Source: JBFMDN01 sp040753915 (GTDB lineage: Bacteria > Desulfobacterota > Desulfomonilia > Desulfomonilales > Desulfomonilaceae). Taken from it: a stretch of DNA of 64,000 bases. Each line of letters begins with the position of its first letter. Position 1 is the stretch's first letter. The stretch lies in contig JBFMDN010000007.1 in the NCBI GenBank assembly GCA_040753915.1, positions 66,514 through 130,513 of the forward strand, given 5' to 3'. Both the position numbers and the translations under genes were made by a program. Shown here piece after piece: positions 53,569 to 61,832 of this stretch. The notes beneath the pieces were generated by a model that saw nothing but the letters and a program-made list of their open reading frames with translations, was not told the DNA's origin and did not search any database.

Positions 53569-54561
53569 ATGAGATCGCTCAAGCTCGTGGCTCCAAGAAC
53601 GCTGGTCATTGACGAGCATTACCACACCGATGCCGAGCCAGGACAAGAAAAGGTTTCGGTCGTGTACTGCAGTCTCTGCCGGACGGATGCCAAGATGTGG
53701 GCGCAGGGTCACCGAGATCTCAGGCTACCCAGGGTGCTTGGACACGAGATTTTTGGGGTGACTCAATCAGGATGCCGCGTATTGGTGTGGCCTGGAGAAG
53801 CCTGCGGCTCGTGCGTGTCGTGCCGCGAAGGTCAGGAAAACCTCTGTTCGGAAATGAAAATCCTCGGATTCAATAAGGATGGGGGGCTTGCCCAGGAGGT
53901 CAGCGTGGCGCAATCCGCATTGATCCACGTACCGGATGGGCTGCCGGGACGCATCGCATGCTTGGCCGAACCGACAGCCTGTTGCCTCAATGCCCTTGCA
54001 CAGACCGATCTCCAAGAGAGCGAACGTCTTCTCATCTTTGGGGCCGGTCCGGTAGGCCTTCTTCTAGGCCTTGCGGCCAGAGCAAAAGGGGCTTCAGTAT
54101 TCATGGTCGAAAAGGATCCGGAGACGCTTCGTCGCAGCGAAGAGCTCCGTCAGCGGCTGAGAATTGATGCCCACACCACGATAATCGGTACTGATTTTGA
54201 TGTGTGCATCAATGCCACTTCTGCACATGACACGTTTCCCCAGGGGCTTGACAGCTTGAGGAGCGGGGGACGCTTCTGCCTGTTCAGCGGTCTTACCGGC
54301 AACGGCGCCTTGCCATTACGGGACCTGAACGAAATACACTACCGTCAGCTCCACGTGTCCGGAGCATATGGATGTACCCGCAAGCAGATGTCCGAAGCAG
54401 TTGAAGTCTTGCACGAATACAGTCAAGAAGCTGAGCTCCTCTTGGAGGCAGAGATAGGTCTGGAAGACGTGGAAACATGGCTCGGAAGAATCGCTCGAGG
54501 GGGAGTGTTTAAAGTGCTTGTGGACTTGACTCGTCCAGTGGGGGCACCCAAAGCTTGTTAA
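53569..54561 (+). CDS. Zinc-dependent MDR-family dehydrogenase under B12 control
   Basis: 330 residues of the medium-chain dehydrogenase/reductase fold. CSLCRTDAKMW holds the catalytic-zinc Cys, RVLGHEIFG the His, and CGSCVSCREGQENLCSE the four structural-zinc cysteines. The nucleotide-binding loop is IFGAGPVGLLLG, with VEKDPETLR after it. Related to threonine/sorbitol dehydrogenases, but the substrate is unknown. ATG 53569 has GGGGAGAAGG upstream. It is the first gene after a B12 riboswitch, so its product is made when cobalamin is scarce. A role in lower-ligand or aminopropanol supply is conceivable but unproven. Confidence 0.85.
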   Translation: MRSLKLVAPRTLVIDEHYHTDAEPGQEKVSVVYCSLCRTDAKMWAQGHRDLRLPRVLGHEIFGVTQSGCRVLVWPGEACGSCVSCREGQENLCSEMKILGFNKDGGLAQEVSVAQSALIHVPDGLPGRIACLAEPTACCLNALAQTDLQESERLLIFGAGPVGLLLGLAARAKGASVFMVEKDPETLRRSEELRQRLRIDAHTTIIGTDFDVCINATSAHDTFPQGLDSLRSGGRFCLFSGLTGNGALPLRDLNEIHYRQLHVSGAYGCTRKQMSEAVEVLHEYSQEAELLLEAEIGLEDVETWLGRIARGGVFKVLVDLTRPVGAPKAC

Positions 54562-54620
54562 GGCGTTGTGGCCTTTTACATAGATCCTCACCGGAATGAA
54601 AAATCAAGGAGGAGAAGTTC

Positions 54621-55682
54621 ATGGCAACAGAAATGCAGTTGCGAGAATTCGGCCGCGTAATTGTTTCCGTAGCCTCGGGAAAGCTCCTGACTCGAGAGCA
54701 GGCCTGTGAGGCGTATCGTCAAGTAATTCTCAACGAGCAACCGGAGCTGCAACAGGGAGCGTTTCTTATGGCTCACATTGCGCGAGGACCGACAATTGAG
54801 GAGTTATCCGGGGCCTGGGATGCGTTAACCAGATATGACACCGCCAGAATCAGGACAAAGAGATCGGGGCCCATCTGCGACATAGTGGGGACTGGGTCGG
54901 ACCAACTCAAAACCGTCAATGTATCCACTCCCGCGACGTTCATTGCTGCCGCTTGTGGTCTGCCGGTTGCAAAGAAAGGGGCAAGGCTCGTCACCGGTGT
55001 CGCGGGCGCGTCGGACATCATGGAAATTCTTGGCATAGACTTAAATGCTCCTCTCGAGAAGGCTGAAGAAAGCCTTGACACGCATGGGATCTGTTATCTG
55101 CCGGGCGAAGCCTTCCTCCGATCTGGATGGGCCCGTCTCATCCGTTCTATGCGGTTCACATCGGCGTTTAACATAATAGGACCCCTGACTCAACCGTGCG
55201 AGCAAACGAGCTCGATCGTGATAGGAGCCTATTCGCCCCATGTGTGCGACCAGCTTATCGCAGTGCTCAAGGAAATAGGTATGCCTGCCGCTGTGTCTCC
55301 TTACGGTATGGCTGAAGGAATGGATCCCTCCACGGGAATGGACGAGTTCTCACCTGCAGGGCCCACTCGAGTCACTGAGCTCCGAAATGGCAAAATCGAG
55401 ACCTATGAGGTTTCACCCTCTGATTTTGGAGTCAAGAAGTGTGACTTTTCTGCTGTAGCGACCCGCAAGACAGCAGAGTCTAATGCCAAAACCATTGTCG
55501 ATGTGCTGTCAGGGCAGTACGATACACCTGTAGCTGATTTCTTCTGCATGAATGCTGCCCCTGCGCTTTATATCTCCGGGTACGCCTCGAGTTACTCCAA
55601 GGGGACGGACATGGCCAGAGAAGCACTGGCCTCAGGGAAAGCACTCGAGAAGCTCGAACAGCTCAGACAGATTCAGGGTTAG
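54621..55682 (+). CDS. TrpD-like phosphoribosyltransferase under B12 control
   Basis: 353 residues of the anthranilate phosphoribosyltransferase / nucleoside phosphorylase fold. The PRPP-type motifs are adapted: DIVGTGSDQLKTVNVST replaces the usual GTGGDG and N-x-ST pattern. VAKKGARLVTGVAGASDIMEILG parallels the TrpD KHGN...SGSADVLE region, and RFTSAFNIIGPLTQP the C-terminal motif. No other trp genes are near. It shares the riboswitch operon with the dehydrogenase (59-base gap, AAGGAGGAG site). A B12-linked ribosyl transfer, for example activation of an alternative lower-ligand base, is an attractive inference only. Confidence 0.85.
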   Translation: MATEMQLREFGRVIVSVASGKLLTREQACEAYRQVILNEQPELQQGAFLMAHIARGPTIEELSGAWDALTRYDTARIRTKRSGPICDIVGTGSDQLKTVNVSTPATFIAAACGLPVAKKGARLVTGVAGASDIMEILGIDLNAPLEKAEESLDTHGICYLPGEAFLRSGWARLIRSMRFTSAFNIIGPLTQPCEQTSSIVIGAYSPHVCDQLIAVLKEIGMPAAVSPYGMAEGMDPSTGMDEFSPAGPTRVTELRNGKIETYEVSPSDFGVKKCDFSAVATRKTAESNAKTIVDVLSGQYDTPVADFFCMNAAPALYISGYASSYSKGTDMAREALASGKALEKLEQLRQIQG

Positions 55683-55701
55683 ACCGGGTGCAGGAGCTCG
55701 A

Positions 55702-55778
55702 GGGGGATTTCGCAGCCGGGACGTGTCCCCCAACGGGTGATTTCGCAGCCGGAACGAGCCGCCAAGAGGGTGATTTAG
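55702..55778. repeat. Imperfect 33-base tandem repeat
   Basis: Units start at 55702, 55735 and 55768, each beginning GGGKGATTTMGYAGC. The first two share most of their length and the third is partial. The unit runs into the palindromic repeat at 55783. Confidence 0.55.
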
Positions 55779-55782
55779 TAGC

Positions 55783-55799
55783 GCCGGCATCTTGCCGGT
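55783..55799. repeat. Palindromic intergenic repeat, copy 2
   Basis: Same 17-mer as at 22280-22296. A related palindrome (ACCGGCGAGACGCCGGT) follows about 25 bases later. Confidence 0.5.
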
Positions 55800-56003
55800 G
55801 ATTCCTGAACCTTGCAAAGATACCGGCGAGACGCCGGTGCTACGGGAAACGGCTTATTCTGATATTGATTCTCGGTTGAGTCTCTCGGCATCTTCGTGGG
55901 GCTCCAATCTCGAAGCACCCCACCGCACTCTGCCACACCAGGATTTCTTGCAACCACCTTTAGCCACCCCGGTATCTTCTCGCGACCGGTATAATGTGCG
56001 GCC

Positions 56004-56468
56004 TCACTCTTCCGCACCATGTTGAAGCAAAGTATCAGTAAGCTCCGCATTCTTCATCCTGGCAGCCATGGTCAATGCCCTTTCGCCGCTATTGTTCTCG
56101 GCGTTCACGTCCGCGCCCAGATTCAGGAGCAATTTCACCGGCTCAATATGGCCTTCCACGGTGGCACCCATAAGAGCTGTCCAGCCATCCTTGTCGGCCA
56201 AGTTCACATTAGCCCCGTTCTGCACCAGAAATTTCATGGCCTCCACGTTCCCGCGCACCGCTGCCTCCATCAAGGCCGTGGTCTCGTATTTTCCCTTCCT
56301 GGCATTGATGTCTGCCCCCTCGCTGAGGACGCGCTTCATCTCCTCCAGGTCGTTGCCGACCGCGGCCATTCTCAACCTCTCGTCCTTGTCCCTGGCCTTT
56401 GCGATTTTGTTGGCAAGGGCTATTGCCCCGCGGATGCCGGTTTGATAGATTTTCGGATCGTCGTCCAT
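56004..56468 (-). CDS. Ankyrin repeat protein
   Basis: 154 residues with about three to four ankyrin repeats between residues 30 and 150: NDLEEMKRVLSEGADINARKG, then ETTALMEAAVRGNVEAMKFL, GWTALMGATVEGHIEPVKLL and GERALTMAARMKNAELTDTL. No signal peptide. A protein-binding scaffold; no partner can be named. Convergent with the riboswitch operon and upstream-adjacent to the BtuF-like gene. Confidence 0.85.
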   Translation of the reverse strand: MDDDPKIYQTGIRGAIALANKIAKARDKDERLRMAAVGNDLEEMKRVLSEGADINARKGKYETTALMEAAVRGNVEAMKFLVQNGANVNLADKDGWTALMGATVEGHIEPVKLLLNLGADVNAENNSGERALTMAARMKNAELTDTLLQHGAEE

Positions 56469-56510
56469 TACTTTACCTCCAGGCCTCCATAAGGAAACGT
56501 CTCCTTTCGT

Positions 56511-57320
56511 TCACTGGTGCAACTGCTCCTGCAGCCATGCAGCCGTCTCGACAATAGACGGTCCTTCCTGAATGAGATTCCGTCCACGTTCCACAGTGGA
56601 CTCCACTATTCTTAGACTTAGCGACTTGTCCCAGCCGCGTTCTTCCACAAGTCGTCGAGGGTCAACCGGATAGACCTCCTCAGAAAACAAAAGAAATATG
56701 TCTGGCCTAGCGGCCACAACTTCCTCGAAGTCCGGTACGAGGTATCCTGCACGCTTATGTGCAAAAATGCTTTCGCCCCCCGCAAGGGAAACGAGATCAT
56801 CGATATAGGTGAAACCACCGATCGACCGCATATGTCGTGCAAACCAGAGCTCAGTGTAGACCCGCGGTCGATTGCGAGGACTTCGCTCTCGAATAACACG
56901 TGCCTGCTCTTCCATGCGGCGAGAAAGTTCTCGACCCGCCTGGACCTCGTTCACCAACGCTCCCAGAATAACATTATTTTCAAGAATTCCATAGAAGCTG
57001 TTCGGCAGAGACAATGCGTATACCGGCAGCTCACGCTTGGCAAGCTCCAATCCCAGCTTCCTTTGGACTCCTGTCGTGACGACAACGAGATCCGGGTTCA
57101 GTTCCGCGAAGACCTGCTTGTCAATTTTCAGATAATCCCCTGCGACCGGTTTGTTCAAATCCGGGACGTAGCGGTCACAGTAGCAGGACACCCCAACCAC
57201 TCTGTCTCCCAGTCCCATAGCGTAGAGTGCTTCTGTCGCTGCCGCGACCAGACATATGACACGTTCCGGCCTTAACGGCACCTCGATGTGGTAGTCGAGA
57301 GCCTCACAAAATACTTTCAT
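56511..57320 (-). CDS. BtuF-like cobalamin-binding domain protein without signal peptide
   Basis: 269 residues of the class III periplasmic-binding fold (PERVICLVAAATEALYAMGLGDRVVGVS; LNPDLVVV; a SLAGGESIFA segment). Members bind cobalamin, hemes or siderophores. The N-terminus has no export signal or lipobox, so this copy is probably cytoplasmic. Such BtuF relatives occur as stand-alone proteins, and no permease or ATPase is next to it. Its site near two riboswitches and corrinoid enzymes suggests intracellular corrinoid binding. Confidence 0.78.
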   Translation of the reverse strand: MKVFCEALDYHIEVPLRPERVICLVAAATEALYAMGLGDRVVGVSCYCDRYVPDLNKPVAGDYLKIDKQVFAELNPDLVVVTTGVQRKLGLELAKRELPVYALSLPNSFYGILENNVILGALVNEVQAGRELSRRMEEQARVIRERSPRNRPRVYTELWFARHMRSIGGFTYIDDLVSLAGGESIFAHKRAGYLVPDFEEVVAARPDIFLLFSEEVYPVDPRRLVEERGWDKSLSLRIVESTVERGRNLIQEGPSIVETAAWLQEQLHQ

Positions 57321-57636
57321 CGCGGAGACCTTCCTTTCTGTGGAGCACTTGGTGAATCAGAACTGACCGTAAGGGGGCGATGTCGAATTCGCAATGCTCG
57401 TGGTGAAGTTGCCACACTTGTCCGCTCTCTCGTTTCTTGACCTCTATTTGCCTCTGCATCCAGGTAAAAAAGCACGAGAGACCTAACCAAATATTTTTAA
57501 ATATGTACCCTTGGAGCCAGTCAGTCAATGCCGGGCGCGAAATGGACGGCCGTCTGCAACCAATTGCTTTCGCAGTAGGTTTCAGCTATAGTCGCGCGGA
57601 TTGAAGAAAGCTCGAGGCCCAAATGGGGGTGGAACC

Positions 57637-59775
57637 ATGACCGACCGTCCAAAAACAATGCCCGTACTCTTCTGTCCTGTTGGCATTGTTCAGGAGCTCC
57701 ACGGTCGGGCTCATATGGCGGGCAAGAGACACGGGCGGGACTGGGAAGAAATTGCCAGCGGCCAGGTACAAGAAATGACAGAATATTCTGAGAGAAGAAC
57801 CATAGAGGCCGCGCCACGTTGGCCGCTCCACGGTATTTTCGATCTTACCCACCGGTGTAACAACAACTGTCGGCACTGCTGGCTGCGCATTCCCTCGGAT
57901 GCGCCCGAAAAGGCCCGGGAGCTCACCTTTGAAGAGATTTGCGGAATCGTCGACCAGGCTCGGCAAGCAGGGACTCGAGAGGTGACCCTGACAGGGGGCG
58001 AGCCCATGTTGCGGCCTGATTTCGGAGATATCTTCGACTACGTAATCGGCAAGTCACTTTCCTATCGGCTCAACACCAACGGCACTCTCATCACCTCGAA
58101 AATCGCCCGACTGTTGAGACATAAGGGATCCAAAATGGTGGCGCTTTATGGGGCCACAGCGGACGTTCACGACTATATCACCCGCAATCCCGGTTCCTTC
58201 GAGTCTGCACTGCGCGGAATGCGCTATATGAAGGAGGCTCGCGCACGCTTCGTTGTCCAGATCGTTCCGCTCCGCGACAACCGCCACCAATGGGAAGCGA
58301 TGATGGATCTGGCCCATTCCTATAGCCCGCAGTGGCGGTACGGCGCCACCTGGCTCTGTCTCTCAGCCTACGGCTCGCCAGAAAGGAACGCGGAGATTTC
58401 CCGGCAGCGAATTGACCCTACGGAGGTAGTGGGCTTCGATCCTCCAGACGTATCCTGGGACGATGGTGCAGGTGACGAAAATACTGACACACGATCCAGT
58501 TGTACTGATTATTTCGGTCAGGATGATCGTCTGTTCGCCTCTTGTATTGGAGTCCGGACCGATTTCCACATAGATCCCTACGGCGAGATGAGCTTCTGTC
58601 CTTTCGTCAAAGCCCCTTTTCTGAGATTCGACTTACATCGCTGGAGCTTTAGAGAGGTCTGGGATGAGCTCATCCCTTCGGTGCCGGCTCTGGTTCGTGG
58701 GGATGCCGAATGGCGAGAAAACTGCGGTTCGTGCCAAAATCGGTCTCACTGCCGCTGGTGCGCGGCATATGCGTATCTGGAGACCGGTCGCTTTTCCGCC
58801 CCGCTTTCGTATCTGTGCCAGGTTGCACAGGAGAGCAAACGGTACAGGGAGGAATGGCTCTCCCGCCATCGACGGTTTTTCGAAATTGCCGGCATCACAA
58901 TTAGACTGGAGAGCGCTTTGCCCATGGACCGGATCTCGTTCCCTCCGGCCATTGAGCCCTTTGAGGTGAAGGCTCCAGGGGAAGATGTCGTCGCCGTGAC
59001 CCATGTTTTCGGCCTGCCCGATGTGAGCAGGATTCTGGAGATGACACCTGTTTACCGAAATCCTCCGTGGGCCGTGTACAAGTACAGGGAGAGATTCGTT
59101 TACACTCTCATCTCGCCTGACCCGAACGAGACCGAGCTCTACCGTGTGGCAGAATTCAGCACGGATTTCCGGCGATGCATCATTTACAGTCGTCGGACAG
59201 ACGAATTCGAGATTCTTGCCAACGGTCTCCCGAGCTTGACTCTGTTCCCAACGGACCAAATTTTGGTGGCACAACTGCTAGCCTCGCGCCAAGGCTGCTA
59301 CCTGCATGCCGCGGGAGTGGTGCTCGAGGGCTCGGGACTGTTGTTTGTCGGACAATCCGGTGCAGGGAAGTCCACGACTGTGCGCATGCTCAAAGGAAAT
59401 GCAGAGATCCTTTGTGATGACAGAATGATAGTGCGTCATTGGCCAAGCGGGCTCAGGATCCATGGCACATGGCATCACGGAGAAGTTCCCGACGTCTCCC
59501 CAAATTCGGCGAATCTGCAGGCCATCTTTTTCCTGAAGAAGGCCACTGAAAACCGCCTTGAGCCCATTCGAAAACAGAAAGGAGTTGCTCGACGCCTTCT
59601 CACCTGTTTGGTCAAACCGCTGGCGACCCGTGAATGGTGTGAGCCCAGTCTACACCTGATAGAAGAGCTTGCCGGGGGAGTCCCTTGTTACGAGATGTAT
59701 TTCGATGAAAGTGGGGAGATCGTGTCGCACATCAGGGAGGTTGCCCTTGGACTACGTGGAACGCATTCCTTTTAA
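57637..59775 (+). CDS. Radical SAM/SPASM enzyme fused to an HprK-like kinase domain
   Basis: 712 residues from ATG 57637 (GGGGGTGG site; later ATGs possible). Residues ~68-260 are a radical SAM barrel with the cluster motif Cys74-x3-Cys78-x2-Cys81 (CNNNCRHC) and TLTGGEPMLRPDF. A SPASM-type auxiliary cluster follows near residues 360-400 (CGSCQNRSHCRWC). Residues ~450-705 resemble HPr kinase: GCYLHAAGVVLEGSGLLFVG, P-loop GQSGAGKS (572-579), LCDDRM, HGTWHHGE. HprK-like proteins occur in lasso-peptide and SynChlorMet-type RiPP loci, usually as separate genes. The next rSAM gene overlaps its 3' end by 29 bases. Confidence 0.88.
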   Translation: MTDRPKTMPVLFCPVGIVQELHGRAHMAGKRHGRDWEEIASGQVQEMTEYSERRTIEAAPRWPLHGIFDLTHRCNNNCRHCWLRIPSDAPEKARELTFEEICGIVDQARQAGTREVTLTGGEPMLRPDFGDIFDYVIGKSLSYRLNTNGTLITSKIARLLRHKGSKMVALYGATADVHDYITRNPGSFESALRGMRYMKEARARFVVQIVPLRDNRHQWEAMMDLAHSYSPQWRYGATWLCLSAYGSPERNAEISRQRIDPTEVVGFDPPDVSWDDGAGDENTDTRSSCTDYFGQDDRLFASCIGVRTDFHIDPYGEMSFCPFVKAPFLRFDLHRWSFREVWDELIPSVPALVRGDAEWRENCGSCQNRSHCRWCAAYAYLETGRFSAPLSYLCQVAQESKRYREEWLSRHRRFFEIAGITIRLESALPMDRISFPPAIEPFEVKAPGEDVVAVTHVFGLPDVSRILEMTPVYRNPPWAVYKYRERFVYTLISPDPNETELYRVAEFSTDFRRCIIYSRRTDEFEILANGLPSLTLFPTDQILVAQLLASRQGCYLHAAGVVLEGSGLLFVGQSGAGKSTTVRMLKGNAEILCDDRMIVRHWPSGLRIHGTWHHGEVPDVSPNSANLQAIFFLKKATENRLEPIRKQKGVARRLLTCLVKPLATREWCEPSLHLIEELAGGVPCYEMYFDESGEIVSHIREVALGLRGTHSF

Positions 59776-60907
59776 TGCAGGACATCTCTGGTCGACGCAG
59801 AAACCCATTTTGACGCATCTCGACATAGAGCTGACTCACCGTTGCAACAACAATTGCATGCATTGTTGTATCAACGTGCCGGCCGGTGACAGCGTGGCTC
59901 TGGAGAACGAGCTTGCCACAAGTGAGCTCCATCGGATCTTGAAGGAGGCTGCCAAGCTCGGGGCTCTTCAGGTCCGCTTTACTGGCGGTGAGCCGCTCCT
60001 GAGATCGGACTTCGAGGAGCTCTACCTGTTTGCAAGGCGTCTTGGGATGAAGGTGCTGCTTTTCACGAACGGCCGCCTCATCACTGAACGACTGGCGGAT
60101 CTCTTTGCCCATATCCCTCCGCTCATGCCCATCGAAATCACGGTATACGGTATGCACACCGAATCTTACGAAGCCGTCAGCGGGGTACGAGGATCGTTCG
60201 CCGAGTTTCGGCGTGGCATACAGTTCCTCCGAGAACGCGGAGTTCCTTTTGTGGTCAAAGGCGTTCACCTCCCTCCCAACCGGGGAGAAATGGAAGAGTT
60301 TGAATCCTGGTCCACTTCGATCCCCTGGATGGATTGCCCGCCGAGCTATGCCGTATTGCTCGAAAAGCGCAGCAAACATGACGATCCCGTAAAAGATCGT
60401 CGAATCGAGGCCCTCCGGCCGTCCCCCGAAGATGTTGTGGCTATGACCCGCAAAGGTCGCCGGTACAGGGAAGAAATGACCGAATTCTGTAGAAATTTTC
60501 TTGGCCCACCCGGCGACAAGCTCTTTGGATGCGGTGCCGGGACGAGCGGGTGTTTGGATCCCTACGGCAGATTTCAGGCTTGCCTGAGTCTTCGCACTCC
60601 GGAGCTGGCATACGACATCAAGAATGGCACACTAATGGATGCTCTGACAGTTGCCTTTCCCAACCTGAGAAAGATGCGAGCGGCCAATCCGGAATATCTG
60701 CACCGCTGCGGTCGATGTTTTATCATAGGGTTGTGCGAGCAGTGTCCCGCGCGGTCCTGGAACGAGACGAGGACTCTCGACACTCCACTCGAATACTTCT
60801 GCTCAATTGCTCATGCGGAAGCTCGCGAGCTGGGTTTGCTCCGTGGCCACGAACACGCGTGGGAAGTCCGGGATTGGCAATTTAGGATCGACAAAGCCTT
60901 GTCCTGA
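59747..60907 (+). CDS. Radical SAM/SPASM peptide-modifying enzyme
   Basis: 386 residues started by TTG at 59747, six bases after AGGGAGG, overlapping the fusion gene. The cluster motif is CNNNCMHC (Cys33-Cys37-Cys40), then RFTGGEPLLRSDF. SPASM-type cysteines appear from FGCGAGTSGCLDPYGRF through CGRCFIIGLCEQCPA. Resembles the ScmE/ScmF enzymes of the SynChlorMet cassette, which are expected to modify a ribosomal peptide. No membrane segment. The probable precursor gene follows within ~115 bases. Confidence 0.88.
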   Translation: MDYVERIPFNAGHLWSTQKPILTHLDIELTHRCNNNCMHCCINVPAGDSVALENELATSELHRILKEAAKLGALQVRFTGGEPLLRSDFEELYLFARRLGMKVLLFTNGRLITERLADLFAHIPPLMPIEITVYGMHTESYEAVSGVRGSFAEFRRGIQFLRERGVPFVVKGVHLPPNRGEMEEFESWSTSIPWMDCPPSYAVLLEKRSKHDDPVKDRRIEALRPSPEDVVAMTRKGRRYREEMTEFCRNFLGPPGDKLFGCGAGTSGCLDPYGRFQACLSLRTPELAYDIKNGTLMDALTVAFPNLRKMRAANPEYLHRCGRCFIIGLCEQCPARSWNETRTLDTPLEYFCSIAHAEARELGLLRGHEHAWEVRDWQFRIDKALS

Positions 60908-60908
60908 T

Positions 60909-60935
60909 GCACGATGTTTTTCTTTTGCATCGTGC
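60909..60935. terminator. Hairpin just after the second rSAM gene
   Basis: GCACGATG / CATCGTGC enclose an 11-base T-rich loop. No T run follows, so it may be an attenuator or RNA-processing stem limiting read-through between enzyme and precursor genes. Confidence 0.4.
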
Positions 60936-61021
60936 CGCATATTACCCTATGATTCAAATCATGAGTTGGCATGCCATGTGAGGAATGTTGGGGGATCTCT
61001 CGAACAAGGAAATAGAGCGGA

Positions 61022-61210
61022 ATGACACCGAAATTAAAGTCGTGGCACAAACCGAAACTGATCATTTTGGAGCGAATGCACTCAAGCGAAAGCGTGCTAT
61101 CGTTCTGTAAGACAGGAACGTACAGTGGCACGTCTTCATCGCCCACGTGGCACTTTTCCCGATGTCACAGAGGGAATTGCTCTCCGTGCAGAGGCATAGC
61201 GCGGAGCTGA
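61022..61210 (+). CDS. Probable RiPP precursor peptide
   Basis: 62 residues lying between two rSAM genes. The leader-like part has Trp8 then HKPKLIILERMHSSESVLSFCK, closely resembling the K-P-x-L-x-V-L...VLxxCK leaders of radical SAM-modified peptides recognised by PqqD-type proteins. The C-terminal part is small-residue-rich (TGTYSGTSSSP) and holds Cys48, Cys53 and Cys56 with His and Trp, a plausible core; Cys29 is at the junction. The ribosome site is weak (AGAGCGG). Confidence 0.7.
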   Translation: MTPKLKSWHKPKLIILERMHSSESVLSFCKTGTYSGTSSSPTWHFSRCHRGNCSPCRGIARS

Positions 61211-61393
61211 GGGGCAAAATGCCGCGGTCTCGCCCAGAGGGCCGTTCTGGCTTCGTCCCTGTTTCCCAGTACAACTACATCGTGATTACAAGAGTTGAGG
61301 ACAATCCTCCAACCGGTTGTGATATATTGAAAAGAGGATTAGCTCTAAACGAGAGCAAGACTGATCCCTGTTGCGGCAGAGGTCAATTGACAT

Positions 61394-61693
61394 ATGGAAA
61401 TTGGTGCGTCCCTGGAAAAGGTCTATAGGCCTACTGAGGATATTGTCGCCCGCGAGATTGAGGGAGAAGTTATCATCGTGCCGCTCGTGGGCACGATCGG
61501 TGACAGGGAGAGCGAATTCTATGCTCTCAACGAAACGGGACGCGCTATCTGGAGACTGCTGGACGGGACGAAACCGCTGAGCGCGGTGGCGGAATCCCTT
61601 TCCGAAGAGTTTGAAGGGACCGAGATCGAGCAAGACGTTCTTGGGTTTGTTACGGAGCTGCTAAGGCGTGGCATCGTAGTTGAGGTTTCTTGA
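61394..61693 (+). CDS. PqqD-like peptide chaperone (RRE), ScmD-like
   Basis: 99 residues of the PqqD fold: YRPTEDIVAREIEGEVIIVP, a FYALNETGRAIWRLLDG strand-helix pair typical of the family, and a winged C-terminus (LSEEFEG...VLGFVTELLRRGIV). It would bind the precursor leader and present it to the rSAM enzymes. It lies 183 bases after the precursor and 139 before the third rSAM gene. Confidence 0.9.
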   Translation: MEIGASLEKVYRPTEDIVAREIEGEVIIVPLVGTIGDRESEFYALNETGRAIWRLLDGTKPLSAVAESLSEEFEGTEIEQDVLGFVTELLRRGIVVEVS

Positions 61694-61832
61694 AGATCGA
61701 CCGGTGTTGCCTCCCACGAGCAGATGCCGGATGCGGGAAGCGTTGTTATTAGCTCAGCACTCTCATGCCTTGGCTAGCGCACCTGTGCAAACGACCTCTG
61801 TCACAAGCAACCGCTAATGAGCGAAAGAGTTA

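Noticed and set aside
57304..57528. A 74-codon minus-strand frame in the divergent gap before the rSAM fusion
   Set aside because: Overlaps the BtuF-like gene start, lacks a ribosome site and has composition typical of a chance frame in an A/T-rich promoter region.
61147..61428. A 93-codon frame with several cysteines overlapping the RiPP precursor region
   Set aside because: It overlaps both the better precursor candidate and the PqqD-like gene in other frames, begins with GTG without a ribosome site, and has no leader-like motif.
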